NCBI GenBank assembly: GCA_030220185.1
Contig: JASPKZ010007285.1
Span: forward strand, 615,001-679,000
Direction of reading: 5' to 3'
DNA: 64,000 nucleotides
Source: Diploptera punctata
Taxonomy: Eukaryota > Arthropoda > Insecta > Blattodea > Blaberidae
Position numbers and translations under genes: made by a program. Below are positions 21,773 to 32,195 of this stretch, piece by piece (the stretch's first letter is position 1; each line of letters begins with the position of its first letter). Below the pieces are notes generated by a model. That model was not told the origin of the DNA. It ran no database searches and saw only the letters and a list, made by a program, of their open reading frames with translations.

Positions 21773-22335
21773 CCTGTAAATTTCTGGATGGAATTATTTT
21801 GTGTTCATTTTTACTTCTCATCCCAACACCGTATATAAGATTGTATTAGAGGAAGTCGTGCAAGTGTTTCAAGCTATACAGCAGGATGTAAGATTGCACC
21901 ACGGGGACATAGGGTCGTATTACACACCGTTCTTGTATAAAATGAAGGGGGGAGAGGGGGGGGGGTAGTAGCGGAATATTAAATGAAATTGTAGCTTTAT
22001 TTATGTTATTTCCACACGCGACCGGGTCACGAGGTCATAATGCCGACACTTTGCAACGTAATTTTATACCTTTGACTTGACTATCAAACACTGTGCAATA
22101 TTAATGTGCGCTGACAAAGTCGTGTCAATTCACACTTAACCGCGCTGGACAGATACAAATGGCCAGATAAATCCAGATTATTTCAATAGATATCTACTGT
22201 AGTTCCCGCAAAACTACTGTGCGATTCACACAAATGTTGGTTATGTCCTTCTTCCAGGGAGAGATTCATCCGAAACTACTCCTTTTATAATAGGCCCATA
22301 TTTGGGATTACGCCGCGCTATTAGAATAGAATAGA
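21773..22335. other. No recognisable feature
   Basis: Includes a G-rich stretch near 21948-21968 but no coding frame or RNA gene that I can support. Confidence 0.45.
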
Positions 22336-22580
22336 ATAGATTTATTTAGCCTGGTGGAGTTAGGTAATGTGACCTTCTCTTCCACTCACCAGGACAAACA
22401 TATGTTACATATAAATACAAAAAATTACAATAATAGTCACACTAAACAATTAATTATGTGTCAAATTGAATAATAATGAAAATAATGTCTAATAATACAA
22501 TAAAATTAAATACAATTAAAATTAAATTAATGGTAGAATGAATACAGAAACAAATAACAGTTGGAATCTACTATACATAA
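22336..22580 (-). mobile_element. CR1-like 3' UTR, minus copy
   Basis: The minus strand carries the stem-loop at 22350-22393 and, 5' of it, AT-rich UTR. The tail beyond it is a pentamer run, (TATTC)n in the sense direction, at 22321-22345. The upstream part of this UTR was drawn into the tandem array that follows. Confidence 0.78.
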
Positions 22581-23515
22581 AACTCACTGACACTATCGAA
22601 CCTGTAGGTTCATGGCCGCGAATATATAAGCTCTCCATACATCCCTATCCCGAGCTAATGTGTCTAATAATACAATAAAATTAAATACAATTAAAATTAA
22701 ATTAATGGTAGAATGAATACAGAAAGAAATAACAGTTGGAATCTACTATACATAAAACTCACTGACACTATCGAACCTGTAGGTTCATGGCCGCGAATAT
22801 ATAAGCTCTCCGTACATCCCTATCCCGAGCTAATGTGTCTAATAATACAATAAAATTAAATACAATTAAAATTAAATTAATGGTAGAATGAATACAGAAA
22901 GAAATAACAGTTGGAATCTACTATACATAAAACTCACTGACACTATCGAACCTGTAGGTTCATGGCCGCGAATATATAAGCTCTCCGTACATCCCTATCC
23001 CGAGCTAATGTGTCTAATAATACAATAAAATTAAATACAATTAAAATTAAATTAATGGTAGAATGAATACAGAAAGAAATAACAGTTGGAATCTACTATA
23101 CATAAAACTCACTGACACTATCGAACCTGTAGGTTCATGGCCGCGAATATATAAGCTCTCCGTACATCCCTATCCCGAGCTAATGTGTCTAATAATACAA
23201 TAAAATTAAATACAATTAAAATTAAATTAATGGTAGAATGAATACAGAAAGAAATAACAGTTGGAATCTACTATACATAAAACTCACTGACACTATCGAA
23301 CCTGTAGGTTCATGGCCGCGAATATATAAGCTCTCCGTACATCCCTATCCCGAGCTAATGTGTCTAATAATACAATTAAAATTAAATTAATGATAGAATG
23401 AATACAGAAAGAAATAACAGTTGGAATCTACATAAAACTCACTGACACTATCGAACCTGTAGGTTCATGGCCGCGCATATATAAGCTCTCCGTAGATCCC
23501 TATCCTGAGCTAATG
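22485..23515. repeat. 175-bp tandem array made from a family A/CR1-like junction
   Basis: AACTCACTGACACTATCG starts at 22581, 22756, 22931, 23106 and 23281 (period exactly 175) and again at 23436 (155, with about 20 bases lost). Each unit joins about 76 bases of the family A 3' end to about 99 bases of CR1-like UTR. Units are almost identical; the first differs from the rest at a few sites. No spacer or gene is present. Confidence 0.93.
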
Positions 23516-23895
23516 TTTTTTTTTTCCAAACATCCGCTCTATAATCTACTTTCCTAAAATCAGGGTTAATGTTTTTCTCTTACGCCATTCTTGACCTACA
23601 GTACATACTGAACGCTTTCCCGCTGGTTTTCCTACAAGAAGCCTCCATGCTCCACTTTAATTCCCCATTCGTGACAAATGTCCTGCCATCGCAGTCTATG
23701 AACTTAATTTTTTATTATAATATCTGGTTTCCTATAAAGATTACGTAGTTCACTGATACGTAGACTTCTCCATTCACCTGTCTGTTCATCTCTCTTTGGT
23801 CAAAAATTTTTCCTACTAACTTTATTCACAAATACTCGTAATCTTTCCTCCTCCGTTAAAGTAAGTACCTATGTGCCACATACATGTAACTGGGA
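23516..23895 (-). mobile_element. Family A element, copy A11
   Basis: Continuation, on the minus strand, of the family A sequence whose 3' end forms part of each array unit. It is heavily mutated (a run of T near 23518, many indels) and stops near the TLTLREE region. Copy A12 starts head-to-head with it. Confidence 0.82.
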
Positions 23896-23899
23896 GGTA

Positions 23900-24295
23900 A
23901 CAGTTTTGTGAGAATATAGTATTTAGAAAAAAAATTGGACTAGAGACACCCGAAAAAAACATGTGAATGGAAAAACTAGATAACAGTGACTTAATGACCT
24001 TCGTAGGAAAAACAATAAAATAAGAAAAGTTAAATCACATAGACTGTGATGGGCAACACATGTGGCACGACCGGGTAACAGAAGAATGGCATGGAGATTC
24101 CTTGTAGGAAAACCGGAGGTTAATCGCCAAGTAGGTTGTCCAAGAATGAGGTGGAAGAATATTATTAACTATGATTTCAGGGAAGTACATTATATAGGTG
24201 ATGATTAGAAAATATTAGCTGAGAATAGAGAAGTATGGAGAGCTTATGCCCGCGTTGCCTTGAACCTACGGGTTCGATAGTGCCAATACTGGTAA
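23900..24295 (+). mobile_element. Family A element, copy A12
   Basis: Plus-strand, strongly diverged 3' portion: RRMAWRFLVGKPEVNRQVG, PRMRWKN, NYDF, then the last codons with a TAG stop and no long tail. Among the oldest family A copies by divergence. Confidence 0.82.
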
Positions 24296-24379
24296 ATTAG
24301 TTTATTAATACTAGTAGAAATAATTTTCTATAGTCACGGACAACACTACATTAGGACCAGCAGCGAGAACATCAAGTAA

Positions 24380-24475
24380 TATAGCGACGAAAGACCTGCT
24401 GATGATGGAATAGAGATTTTGAAAGGCCTTCAGACAAAAAACATACATATTTTATAGGTTGAGGATGACGGCTCT
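24380..24475 (+). repeat. Penelope-like terminus with hammerhead-like core
   Basis: Contains CTGCTGATGATGGAATAGAG, then ATTTT and GAAAGGCC: an intact CTGATGA, a short stem rich in G-T pairs, and GAAA. Downstream GGTTGAGGATGACG is shared with the minus strand of 57665-57775. Interpretation as part of a Penelope-like terminal repeat is an inference. Confidence 0.45.
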
Positions 24476-24565
24476 GACCTAAGATGGTACATTTTAACTT
24501 TATTTTATTTTATAAAAAATAAATTATTGTTCGGATGAAAAAAAAAGACTACAACACTGTAACAA

Positions 24566-24599
<34 letters not shown>

Positions 24600-24600
<1 letters not shown>

Positions 24601-24812
24601 AACTGGGAATAATTCCTGTGGTTGCCCATGGTCTGGAATTTAGGTTAAGAACTCTCCTGGCGCTTCATTATCATTTATCATCCATCATATCATCAGGGTA
24701 ACGTAACTCCGCCTTCCATGTGCCCCAACCTAAGAAATGGATTACAATTCCGCCAATGCTACGGGATAAATCCAGAAATGGCATAAAATACAACCTGGTG
24801 GTATTAGACAAA
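24600..24812 (+). mobile_element. SINE S3 body fragment
   Basis: The ACTCTCCTGGCG, TAACGTAACTCCGCCTTCC and GGATTACAATTCCGCCA blocks align with 62965-63110. The tRNA-like head is missing. It starts just after an (AT)n run at 24571-24598. Confidence 0.75.
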
Positions 24813-24894
24813 ATAATGGAAATTCTGCTCTCATATGTTTGTACTTGCAAAACTCGAAAAGTTGTTGGTCGATTGTTATAAAAAATATATACAT

Positions 24895-25215
24895 GCACGT
24901 TTTCAGATACGGAGACTGTTTAGTTTCTATCTATTAATCTCTTAAACCATTAGGTTTAGGATTTCACCTGAAACGAAAATTTAAAAATTGCTCTAGCGAT
25001 CACAATTTTTTATGTTTCACAATGAAACTCGGCATATCGTATTAAAATAAACAAAGGTAAATATTGTGTGAATATAATCGAAATCTGATAATTAGCAGTA
25101 GAGGTTTACCTGAAATCCGAAATTTAAAATATACTCTAGCAACCGCCATGTTTGGTTAGCCGCTATGTATACCATATAATTTAATTAGTCCATAACTTTC
25201 TTTTAACTTATTCAA
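24895..25215. repeat. Dispersed repeat R3, copy 2 (uninterrupted)
   Basis: Aligns with the two halves of the interrupted copy at 3480-4470 and continues across the point where A4 is inserted. Non-coding, class unknown. Confidence 0.68.
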
Positions 25216-25722
25216 CTTAAAATATGGAGCAGAAACTAGGGCTGATACAACAAAAACTAAACAAATAATAAGCACGTGTGAAATGAAGATCTTAAAAACT
25301 ATTCAGGGGAAAACATTATTTGATCAAATACACAATGCTGAAGTTAGGGACAAATGTCATATTCAAGACATAACCAAATTTATTATAGATAGACGAAAAT
25401 ATTGGAAGGGTCATATAGAAAGAATGGAAGAAAACCGGCTTGCAAGAAGAGCAAAAGAAGATAGAGCAATGGATGGGAGACAAGAAGATGAAGGCCAGCC
25501 ATGAGTTGTATAGACAGTGAATGCACATCCAATAAGTCTTTTCTCCGAGGAGTGATTTTGAAAATAAACAGGATGAAAATCCTACAAATTATGAGTAAGG
25601 AGAAGAGAACTGAAAATAAAAATCCATATTTAATTGATTTAGACGTAGCAGCGGACACCAGGTATTCGCTAGAAAGTAAATAAAATATTATTAGAATTCT
25701 TGTTGCCATGGAGATGATGATG
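25216..25722 (+). mobile_element. Family J RT remnant, copy 2
   Basis: LKYGAETRADTTKTKQIIST, CEMKILKTIQGKTLFDQIHN, WKGHIERMEENRLA, then KEDRAMDGR and, out of frame, GRP-like residues and a VDSECTSN end. A GATGATGATGATG tail lies at about 25712-25722. The better copy of the family; 5'-truncated. Confidence 0.8.
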
Positions 25723-26189
25723 ATGTATAAAGCAGTGATGTTGAATGTAATTAGTTTCCACAGAAGACTGAGTTCCTGCTACAAAGATCCAGTGAGATGT
25801 ACAACAGTACAATAATGGAAATACCTCGTGGCAACCAGGAATGTTTCTTTTCTTGTCTTCAAACGTTACAACACAACCACTTCCATTTCAGATTCTCTCG
25901 GAATCTTGTGTCGTCAGATCTCTCAGATTTAGGCAAAACAAAACTCTTTTGAGATAATTAAATTAAATGATTATATGAAAAAATTCCATTAATGGCAAAG
26001 AGTCCCTAAAAGCAGATTTGAAGTACATACCTCACACGCGAGCTGTAAAGGCTGTCCGCTCTTAAAGTGATCCTCACGTAACCTGCTCGCTTTTCATTGG
26101 TTATGGACACCGACGTACGATATAGAAGCAATAAGTACGCGAAAAAATAGTTCCCTTCATCAAATTAGAAACATGTCCTCTGAATATAC
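25723..26189. other. No recognisable feature
   Basis: AT-rich sequence without a supported gene or repeat. Confidence 0.45.
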
Positions 26190-26492
26190 TTGTTATAAAG
26201 TAAAGTAAAGTGATCCCACAACAGACCCGGAGGCCCTTGGGGTAGTAGGAGGTTAAGGCTCCCACTTTTTCTAGACAATCGGCACTTTATGTCAGCCGGG
26301 TTGTCAGCCCTGCGTGACGGCCGCCTTTACCCCCAGAACAAGCGTCTGGTACTCATTTCCGTTAGAGGCTGAGTCGACCCCAGGGTCATGGTGCCGCCAG
26401 AGGGTTTGGGTCAGTTTAAAAATCCTGACCCCAACGGACTTGAACCCTCGACCCTCCGGCTTGTAGCTCAGTGCCTTAACTACTACGCTAAT
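26190..26492 (-). mobile_element. tRNA-derived SINE S1, copy 2
   Basis: Minus orientation. The head at 26400-26490 has box A-like TAGTAGTTAAGG and a perfect box B, GGTTCAAGTCC, at the spacing of a tRNA gene. The body matches copy 1 across about 300 bases. This copy supports Pol III origin better than copy 1. Confidence 0.85.
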
Positions 26493-26749
26493 AATATTCA
26501 AAATATAGAAAGTATTCTAAAATATACCTAATCAATAATTATAACTTAAAATAGTTTATTTCTAATGGGTGATGCATTTGAATCGTGCTTCAGTCGATTC
26601 TCATGAAAGAAAATGGCTGAACGTGTCGAGCCTTCTGTTGCTGTGTTGTCATCTCCTTGTCAAAAGTGACAGTAATTGTGGCGCGAACGGCGGAAGGATA
26701 CAATTGGCGTTTGTTGATGTTAGGATCACTCTTAGAGTGGATACGCTAT

Positions 26750-26836
26750 AGGAGGCTGACAACCCGGCTAGAAAAGTGGAAGCCTTATCCTTCTACTATC
26801 CCAAGGACCTCCTGAGGGCTGTAGTGGAACATTTTA
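26750..26836 (+). mobile_element. SINE S1 3' fragment
   Basis: GGCTGACAACCCGGCTAGAA, then CTACTATCCCAAGG and TGAGGGCTGTAGTGG align with the 3' part of S1 in plus orientation, with an internal deletion of about 25 bases. Confidence 0.7.
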
Positions 26837-27190
26837 CGTTTATGTGTGTCATAAATCTGTTTAGAATATTTTCTATCACACTTAATCAGAAATTAATTTA
26901 TTTGTATCATGCAAGCAATACTCTAACATGTTTCAAAACTTAAGACAATAATACAGAGAAATATATTTTCGAAAATATTGTGAGTTGACAAGTTTTTCAC
27001 TCAACACTCCTTCAATTGTTCGCATGCACATAACTGTAATTCTATCAAGCTAAGTTTCAGTTGTTATGTAAACAAACCAGATGTATGACTGCATTTTCAT
27101 TGTTCGAATAATGGTTTTACCTTTAAGTGTGTAAGAAAATGTAATTGAATCTCTAACACTCGAAATAAAGGAAATAAAAATATATATATT
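26837..27190. other. No recognisable feature
   Basis: AT-rich; nothing supported before the target site of copy B2. Confidence 0.45.
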
Positions 27191-27201
27191 ATCTAGCACA
27201 T

Positions 27202-27995
27202 TAAATTTTGCAGATGACCAGGTATTAATAGCACAGGGCCACGATGACATAGAATATATGGCTAAAAAACTAAAAGAAGAATATGAAAAATGGGGACTTT
27301 ATATAAACATTGAGAAAACTAAATATCTGTGTATAGGAGAAGAAATGGAAAATATAAATTTCAACAATGGAGAAGAACTAAAACCTAGTATTGAATGCAC
27401 TTATTTAGGAACAAGATTAGACCATTCAGGCGATAACACAGTGGAAATTAAAAATAGAATCGCACAAACAAAACAAGCAATAAATGCTTTAAACTCTGTT
27501 TGGTGGAGCAAAAATATTACAAAAAATATAAAATTGCAAATATATCAAACCATAATTCAGAGCATTTTAACATATGGTGCTCAAGTCTGGCAAATTCCTA
27601 CCAGGGAAATGAAAATAATTTTAAGTACAGAAATGGATTTTTTAAGAAGATCAGCTGGAAAATCTAGAATGGATAGAATACGAAATAAATAAATAAGGGA
27701 AATTATGGGTGTACAAGAGGAGCCGGACATCATAGACGTCATAGAAAAGAAAAGATTACAGTGGTATGGTCATGTCAAACGAATGCCAGAGCAAAGATTG
27801 CCAAACATTGTTATGGAATGGATCCCAATGGAAAGGAGGAAGAGAGGAAGACCGAAGAAAACTTGGATAGAAGGGGTACAAGCAGCTATGAATATCAGAG
27901 GAATGGAGGAAGAAGATCAATGGATGGACAGAGAGGAATGGCGTTTGGTTTCCGGAAGACGGCGGCAGCCATGATACCGGATGATGATGATGATG
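27202..27995 (+). mobile_element. Family B RT element, best copy (B2), 11-bp target duplication
   Basis: A 794-base insertion flanked by atctagcacat (27191-27201 and 27996-28006). It begins inside the RT at FADDQVLIAQGHDD and continues through EKWGLYINIEKTKYLC, TYLGTRLDHSGDN, RIAQTKQAINALNSVWW, ILTYGAQVWQ, FLRRSAGKSRMDRIRNK, stop, IREIMGV, KRLQWYGHVKRMPEQRLP, GRPKKTWIEGVQAAMNIRG and LVSGRRRQP. One in-frame TAA (27690-27692) is the only defect; other copies have GAA there. The tail is (GAT)n. Confidence 0.95.
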
Positions 27996-28006
27996 ATCTA
28001 GCACAT

Positions 28007-28344
28007 GTCTATATAAGTTATATGGGAGAATCTTAAAATATATAATTACAAATTTAATAAAAATAAATAACCATTGTTATATTTTTATGCACGTGTAATA
28101 CTTAAGTTGGGATTTTTATTGTTTCAAAATGGCCGCTTTTTGTAGAATTCCTTAAAACATTGCAACAGAAACAGAAATTGTTCAAAGTTAGAAAATTACC
28201 TCAATCATTAAGTAGTGTTTGAGATTATATTCTGAATGTCCTGTATTCAAACCCCGGTTTCAACCAATCTGATTTCTTTCCTAGCAACCTTTTGCAGTGG
28301 TTAACTGATTTATGCGGTACCCTGTGTATATGTTTTGTTAAATA
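28007..28344. other. No recognisable feature
   Basis: AT-rich sequence between two retroelements; no gene or repeat that I can support. Confidence 0.45.
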
Positions 28345-28682
28345 TGGATTTTTTAGGACGGAAAAATCCAAGGAGGAAGTCCTCCGGGAGGGACTTTAAG
28401 CCGTGAGTCTCGAGTCTGAAGATTTTCAGGTTCGTAAAAAATCCTTAAGCCTCAATGAAAAGGCCTCTCAGCAAAATGTACCGAATTGTCCCGTCTTAGT
28501 ACTACCTAGGTTTCCTAGATGTCAGTATGAGGCGGAACGCTGGCCACGGACCACTCAAAATGACATCTATACGAAAACAAGTGTAACTAAATTAGTATGG
28601 TTCAAATTCTTCCCTGTAGGGGGGAGAGCGCCTAAATCTCTGTAAAGGGAAAACATGGTCTTACAATACAATACAATAAATA
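28345..28682 (+). mobile_element. tRNA-derived SINE S4, copy 2 (headless)
   Basis: AAGTCCTCCGGGAGGGACTT, CGTGAGTCTCGAG, TTTCAGGTTCGTAAAA and CTTAAGCCTCAATG align with the minus strand of 5545-5800. It ends in an (ACAAT)n tail at about 28662-28682. The tRNA-like head seen in copy 1 is absent, so it is probably 5'-truncated. Confidence 0.65.
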
Positions 28683-28744
28683 TGTTTAGAGATGTTGGGA
28701 TGACTACATAACTTCATAATACTTATACCTTCTTCTTATTCTTC

Positions 28745-29110
28745 GGTTTTTCCCCGCTTATATGTTTGCCTTCTTCAGTTTCTATTTATTTATATCATTC
28801 CAAACTCCTTCTTCCAAATTCCTATCATCCATTATAGTTCTGACATACGTTTTCCATTTCCATCTTGGTCTGCCATGTTTATTTCTTCCACGGGGTGACC
28901 ATTGGTATATATTTTTGACCATATCTCATTTTCCATCCTTTGTACATGGTCATACCATTAAAGAGTTTGATTTTCAATCCTCTCAACAACCGATGTGGTG
29001 ACATTCATTTTTCTTCAAAGGAATTCATTTCTTATTTTATCCTGTTTTGTTTTTTAAGGCTTCTTCTAAGATAATCAAATTCAACTGTTCTGATTTTATT
29101 CTTTTGTAAT
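28745..29110 (-). mobile_element. Family D RT tail, minus copy
   Basis: The minus strand reads KIRTVEFDYLRRSLKKQDKI, RNEF, MNVTTSVVERIENQTL, then a degraded GMTMYKGW and a GRPRWKWK-like stretch, parallel to 20180-20500. Frame breaks are numerous. Confidence 0.75.
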
Positions 29111-29224
29111 TCCGCCAAATACATCTGCACGTGTTTAAAACAACTGAGATGGGCGCCCACTTCATTTTATGAACATTTTATTACATTCACTAGTATGAAA
29201 TTTTCGAAACAAAATAATTGAAAG

Positions 29225-30268
29225 TCTAAGTGAATATGAGATATCTCAAAAATTAATAAAATTAATAGCTTTAACCTTGATAGATACCAAAGTAAGATTA
29301 AAATGTAGCAACGCACTCAGCGATGCGATTGAAGTAAACTCTGCGGTCAAACAGGGAGATCCTTTATCTACGACATTATTCTGTATAGTAATGGATATGG
29401 TCTTAAAACAACTTGATCTAAGAGGAAATATTTCAACAAGACTAAAACAGTGTCTTGCATATGCTGATGATGTAATAATAACAGCAAGAACAAAAAATTC
29501 CCTACTGGAAACCTTTGACAAATTGAAAAATGAAAGTATAAAATATGGGCTTGTAATCAATCTAAATAAAACAAAATATTTAAGATGTATGAGAAATAAA
29601 ACAAATTTGACTGAACTAACTATAAATAGTGACTGTATTGATCAAATTAACTCCTTTAAGTACCTAGGAACAATACTAAACGATAATAATACTGTTGAAG
29701 AAGAAATCAAAACAAGAATATCGCAAGGGAATAAAGCATATTTTGCTAATTTCGATATATTCAAATGCAAATTAATATAAAAAATGTTAAATTCAAATTA
29801 TATACAGCAATAATAAGACCAATCATATGTTATGGAGCTGAAACCTGGGTACTAAAAGAAACAGATAAATTAAGACTATTAACGTTTGAGAGGAAAATAT
29901 TTAGAAGAGTGCTAGGTCCAGTAAAGGAAAATGGAACTTGGAGGTTGAGAAGGAATGACGAATTATACCTCAAGAATAATAAAGAAAATATAGTTAGTTT
30001 CATCAAATCCAAAAGATTATAATGGTTTGGACATACACTAAGAATGCCAAAGGGAAGATTGCCGAATGACATTTTAAATTGGAAGCCACAGGGAACAAGA
30101 CCAAGGGGAAGACCCAAGGATTGATGGGAAGATGACGTAATTGAAGATTTGAGAGAGATGGGGATTTTTGATTTGAAATCTACTGCACAAGATAGGAAGA
30201 AGTGGCGTAAACTGGTTGAGAAGGCCAAGACATTCCACTGGAAGTCGTAGAGCCTGGCGAAGAAGAAG
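29225..30268 (+). mobile_element. Family H LINE: RT palm to C-terminus, one of the longest copies
   Basis: Starts in the RT palm and keeps VKQGDPLSTTLFCIVMDMVL (the QGDPLS box) and CLAYADDVIITARTKN (catalytic YADD). GLVINLNKTKYL, FKYLGTILNDNNTVEEEIKT, RPIICYGAETWVLKETDKLR, FERKIFRRVLGPV, IKSKRL, stop, WFGHTLRMPKGRLP, GRPKD and a DLREMGI..DRKKWRKLVEKA end follow. Frames 29277-29780 and 29765-30022 are separated by a shift, and two stops follow. A GAAGAAGAAG tail closes it near 30258-30268. Catalytic aspartates are present but the frame is broken. Confidence 0.9.
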
Positions 30269-30784
30269 AAGTATGAAATTTAACAGGAAGGGACAAAGTG
30301 CATCCCATTGCTTTAGATCCATTTGAATTTGAAAACAATATTAAAAATGTTTTTAATTTCAAAACTAAAAACTAATGTTTCACCAAAACCGACAAAATAT
30401 TACATCGTTGTATCCCAAAGTTTCGATGTTTTGTGACAAAATTTACGCCATAACAAACACCACATAAATGAAACTGGACGGTTCATGCGTAAATTATTTT
30501 TTTTTTTACAATCTGTCAACAAGCGGAATTTCCCAGAATTCAAGGAGTTAATAAAAAGTGAATACATTTAAACCTTTATTTAACGTCGGTTGCAGATCTT
30601 TATTCCAGGAATCGATACTAAATCAAATACCAACCTATGCAAAAAAGAATTTTAATATTAAAAAAAGAAGAATGGAATGAAATCAACGTATCCGCCATTA
30701 CTAAAACTGTAACTCGTAGAAAATGAATCTTAATCAATTCCAACTTCTATGAACGTGTGTGGGAGAATTGTATAGAAATTTCAA
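30269..30784. other. No recognisable feature
   Basis: AT-rich sequence with no supported gene. Confidence 0.45.
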
Positions 30785-30910
30785 CTTTTTTACACACTTT
30801 ACATTAGCATGACCTGTATCTATCTATGTAACGGAATCTTTCAACACGATTTTCACCCATTTAAAAACATTGGATCAACTGGAAACTTGACAATACAATA
30901 ATTTCATAAA
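30785..30910 (+). repeat. Dispersed repeat R2, copy 1
   Basis: GACCTGTATCTATCTATG, GGAATCTTTCAACACGATTT and CAATACAATAATTTCATA align with 53250-53425. The other copy has a much longer (TATC)n run at the same place. Non-coding, class unknown. Confidence 0.7.
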
Positions 30911-30990
30911 TACTAAATAATATATACTATATAATAGGTTGCGGACTTATCGACTTTTTAGTGCAACGTTGTAAGAAATTAATATTATAT

Positions 30991-31081
30991 CCTCTGGTAG
31001 CTCAGTTGGTAGAGTGGTGGACTGTAGTGGTATATAATTTCAGTGATCCATTGGTCACTGGTTCAAATCCGGCCCGGAGGA
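30991..31081 (+). tRNA. tRNA-Tyr (anticodon GTA) with an 18-nt intron
   Basis: The full cloverleaf can be traced. Acceptor CCTCTGG (30991-30997) pairs with CCGGAGG (31074-31080). D stem is GCTC/GAGT. The anticodon stem (31017-31021 with 31047-31051) closes the loop CTGTAG-A with anticodon GTA at 31024-31026. The T loop is TTCAAAT (31062-31068) and the discriminator is A. An 18-base intron (31028-31045) sits one base 3' of the anticodon, the canonical position in eukaryotic nuclear tRNA-Tyr. A T6 Pol III terminator follows at 31082-31087. The outer T-stem pair is A-C (31057/31073), so it may be functional or an early pseudogene. Confidence 0.9.
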
Positions 31082-31087
31082 TTTTTT
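31082..31087 (+). terminator. Pol III T-run terminator of tRNA-Tyr
   Basis: Six T residues directly after the discriminator base of the tRNA-Tyr gene. Confidence 0.8.
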
Positions 31088-31149
31088 ATTCTTTAGATGG
31101 GTATTACTTTCAGCTCATACTACAAGAGTATCGAATTTAGAGATATTTA

Positions 31150-32195
31150 CATTTTTAGAAAACCAAACTAAAAAATATATAATAGTTTAAAAACTAAAAC
31201 AACACGCTTTATTAGAAAACCGAACTAAACAATGAAAAATAATGTTAATTTCCAGCACGCGTGTGATAAAATTAAAGTGGTCAACAAAAAAAATCATCTC
31301 CGACACATCTAGAATAAAACTAGAGTTATGTACAAAAAAAAATAATTTTGCCATCAAAAGCGTGTGGTGCTCTATATCAATTAATGTATTTGATAATAAA
31401 CAGATATTGGTAAAAGTAAAGTTTCTAAGAAGAAAACGTAAAAATTATAAAAAGCACACCACGATTTTGATGGTAAAATTATTTTTTTTGTAGATACTAT
31501 AGTTTTATTCTAGATGTGTTGGAGATGATTTTTTTGTTGACCACTTTAATTTTATCCCAAGCGTGTTGGAAATTAGAATTATTTTTCATTTTTAGTTCGG
31601 TTTTCTAATAAAGTGTCTTGTTTTAGTTTTTTAAACTATTATTTTTTATTTTACAGTTCGGTTTTCTAATATAGCGTGTTGTTTTAGTTTTTTTTAAACT
31701 ATTATTTTTTATTTTACAGTTCGGTTTTCTAATAAAGCGTGTTGTCTTAGTTTTTTAAACTATTGTTTTTTATATTTTAGTTTGGTTTTCTAATAAAGCG
31801 GGTTGTTTTAGTTTTTTAAACCAGTGTTTCTTATTTTTTAGATTGATTTTCTAATAAAGCGTGTTATTTTAGTTTTTTAAACTATTGTTTCTTATATTTT
31901 AGTTTGATTTTCTAATAAAGCGTGTTGTTTTAGTTTTTTAAACTAGTGTTTCTTATTTTTTAGTATGTTTTTTAATAAAGCGTGTTGTTTTGGTTTTTTA
32001 AACTATTGTTTTTTTCTTTTTAGTTCGGTTTTCAAATAAAGCGTGTTGTATTATTTTTTTAAACGTTTTTTATTTTTTAGCTCGGTTTTCTAATAAAGCG
32101 TGTTGTTTTAGTTTTTTAAACTATTGTTTCTTATTTTTTATAGTTTGGGTTTCTAATAAAGCGGGTTGTTTTTGTTTTTTAAACTATTATTTATT
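31150..32195. mobile_element. Fold-back element with 61-bp sub-repeats
   Basis: Two long inverted arms surround a centre of about 75 bases (about 31375-31450). Across the inner 140 bases (31236-31375 with 31449-31590) the arms match nearly throughout, for example AAATTAAAGTGGTCAACAAA against its complement. The right arm continues into ten tandem units of about 61 bases; TTCTAATAAAG or a variant lies at 31603, 31664, 31727, 31788, 31849, 31910, 31971, 32031, 32088 and 32151. The left arm has little more than one such unit. No transposase is encoded. The layout recalls fold-back (FB/Galileo-type) elements. Confidence 0.82.

Noticed and set aside
21948..21968. G-rich run as a possible quadruplex regulatory element
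   Set aside because: A single stretch with no nearby gene or conserved copy; nothing links it to a function.
22485..23515. Centromeric or subtelomeric satellite
   Set aside because: Only about six units, built from local LINE sequence and flanked by the very elements that supplied the unit; a local tandem expansion is sufficient.
26400..26490. Functional tRNA genes in SINE heads S1, S2, S3 and S5
   Set aside because: Box A and box B are present but the acceptor and anticodon stems do not pair, and repeated SINE bodies follow.
31595..32195. 61-bp repeats as a CRISPR array
   Set aside because: Repeats are directly adjacent without spacers, vary in sequence, continue an inverted-repeat arm, and the DNA is eukaryotic.
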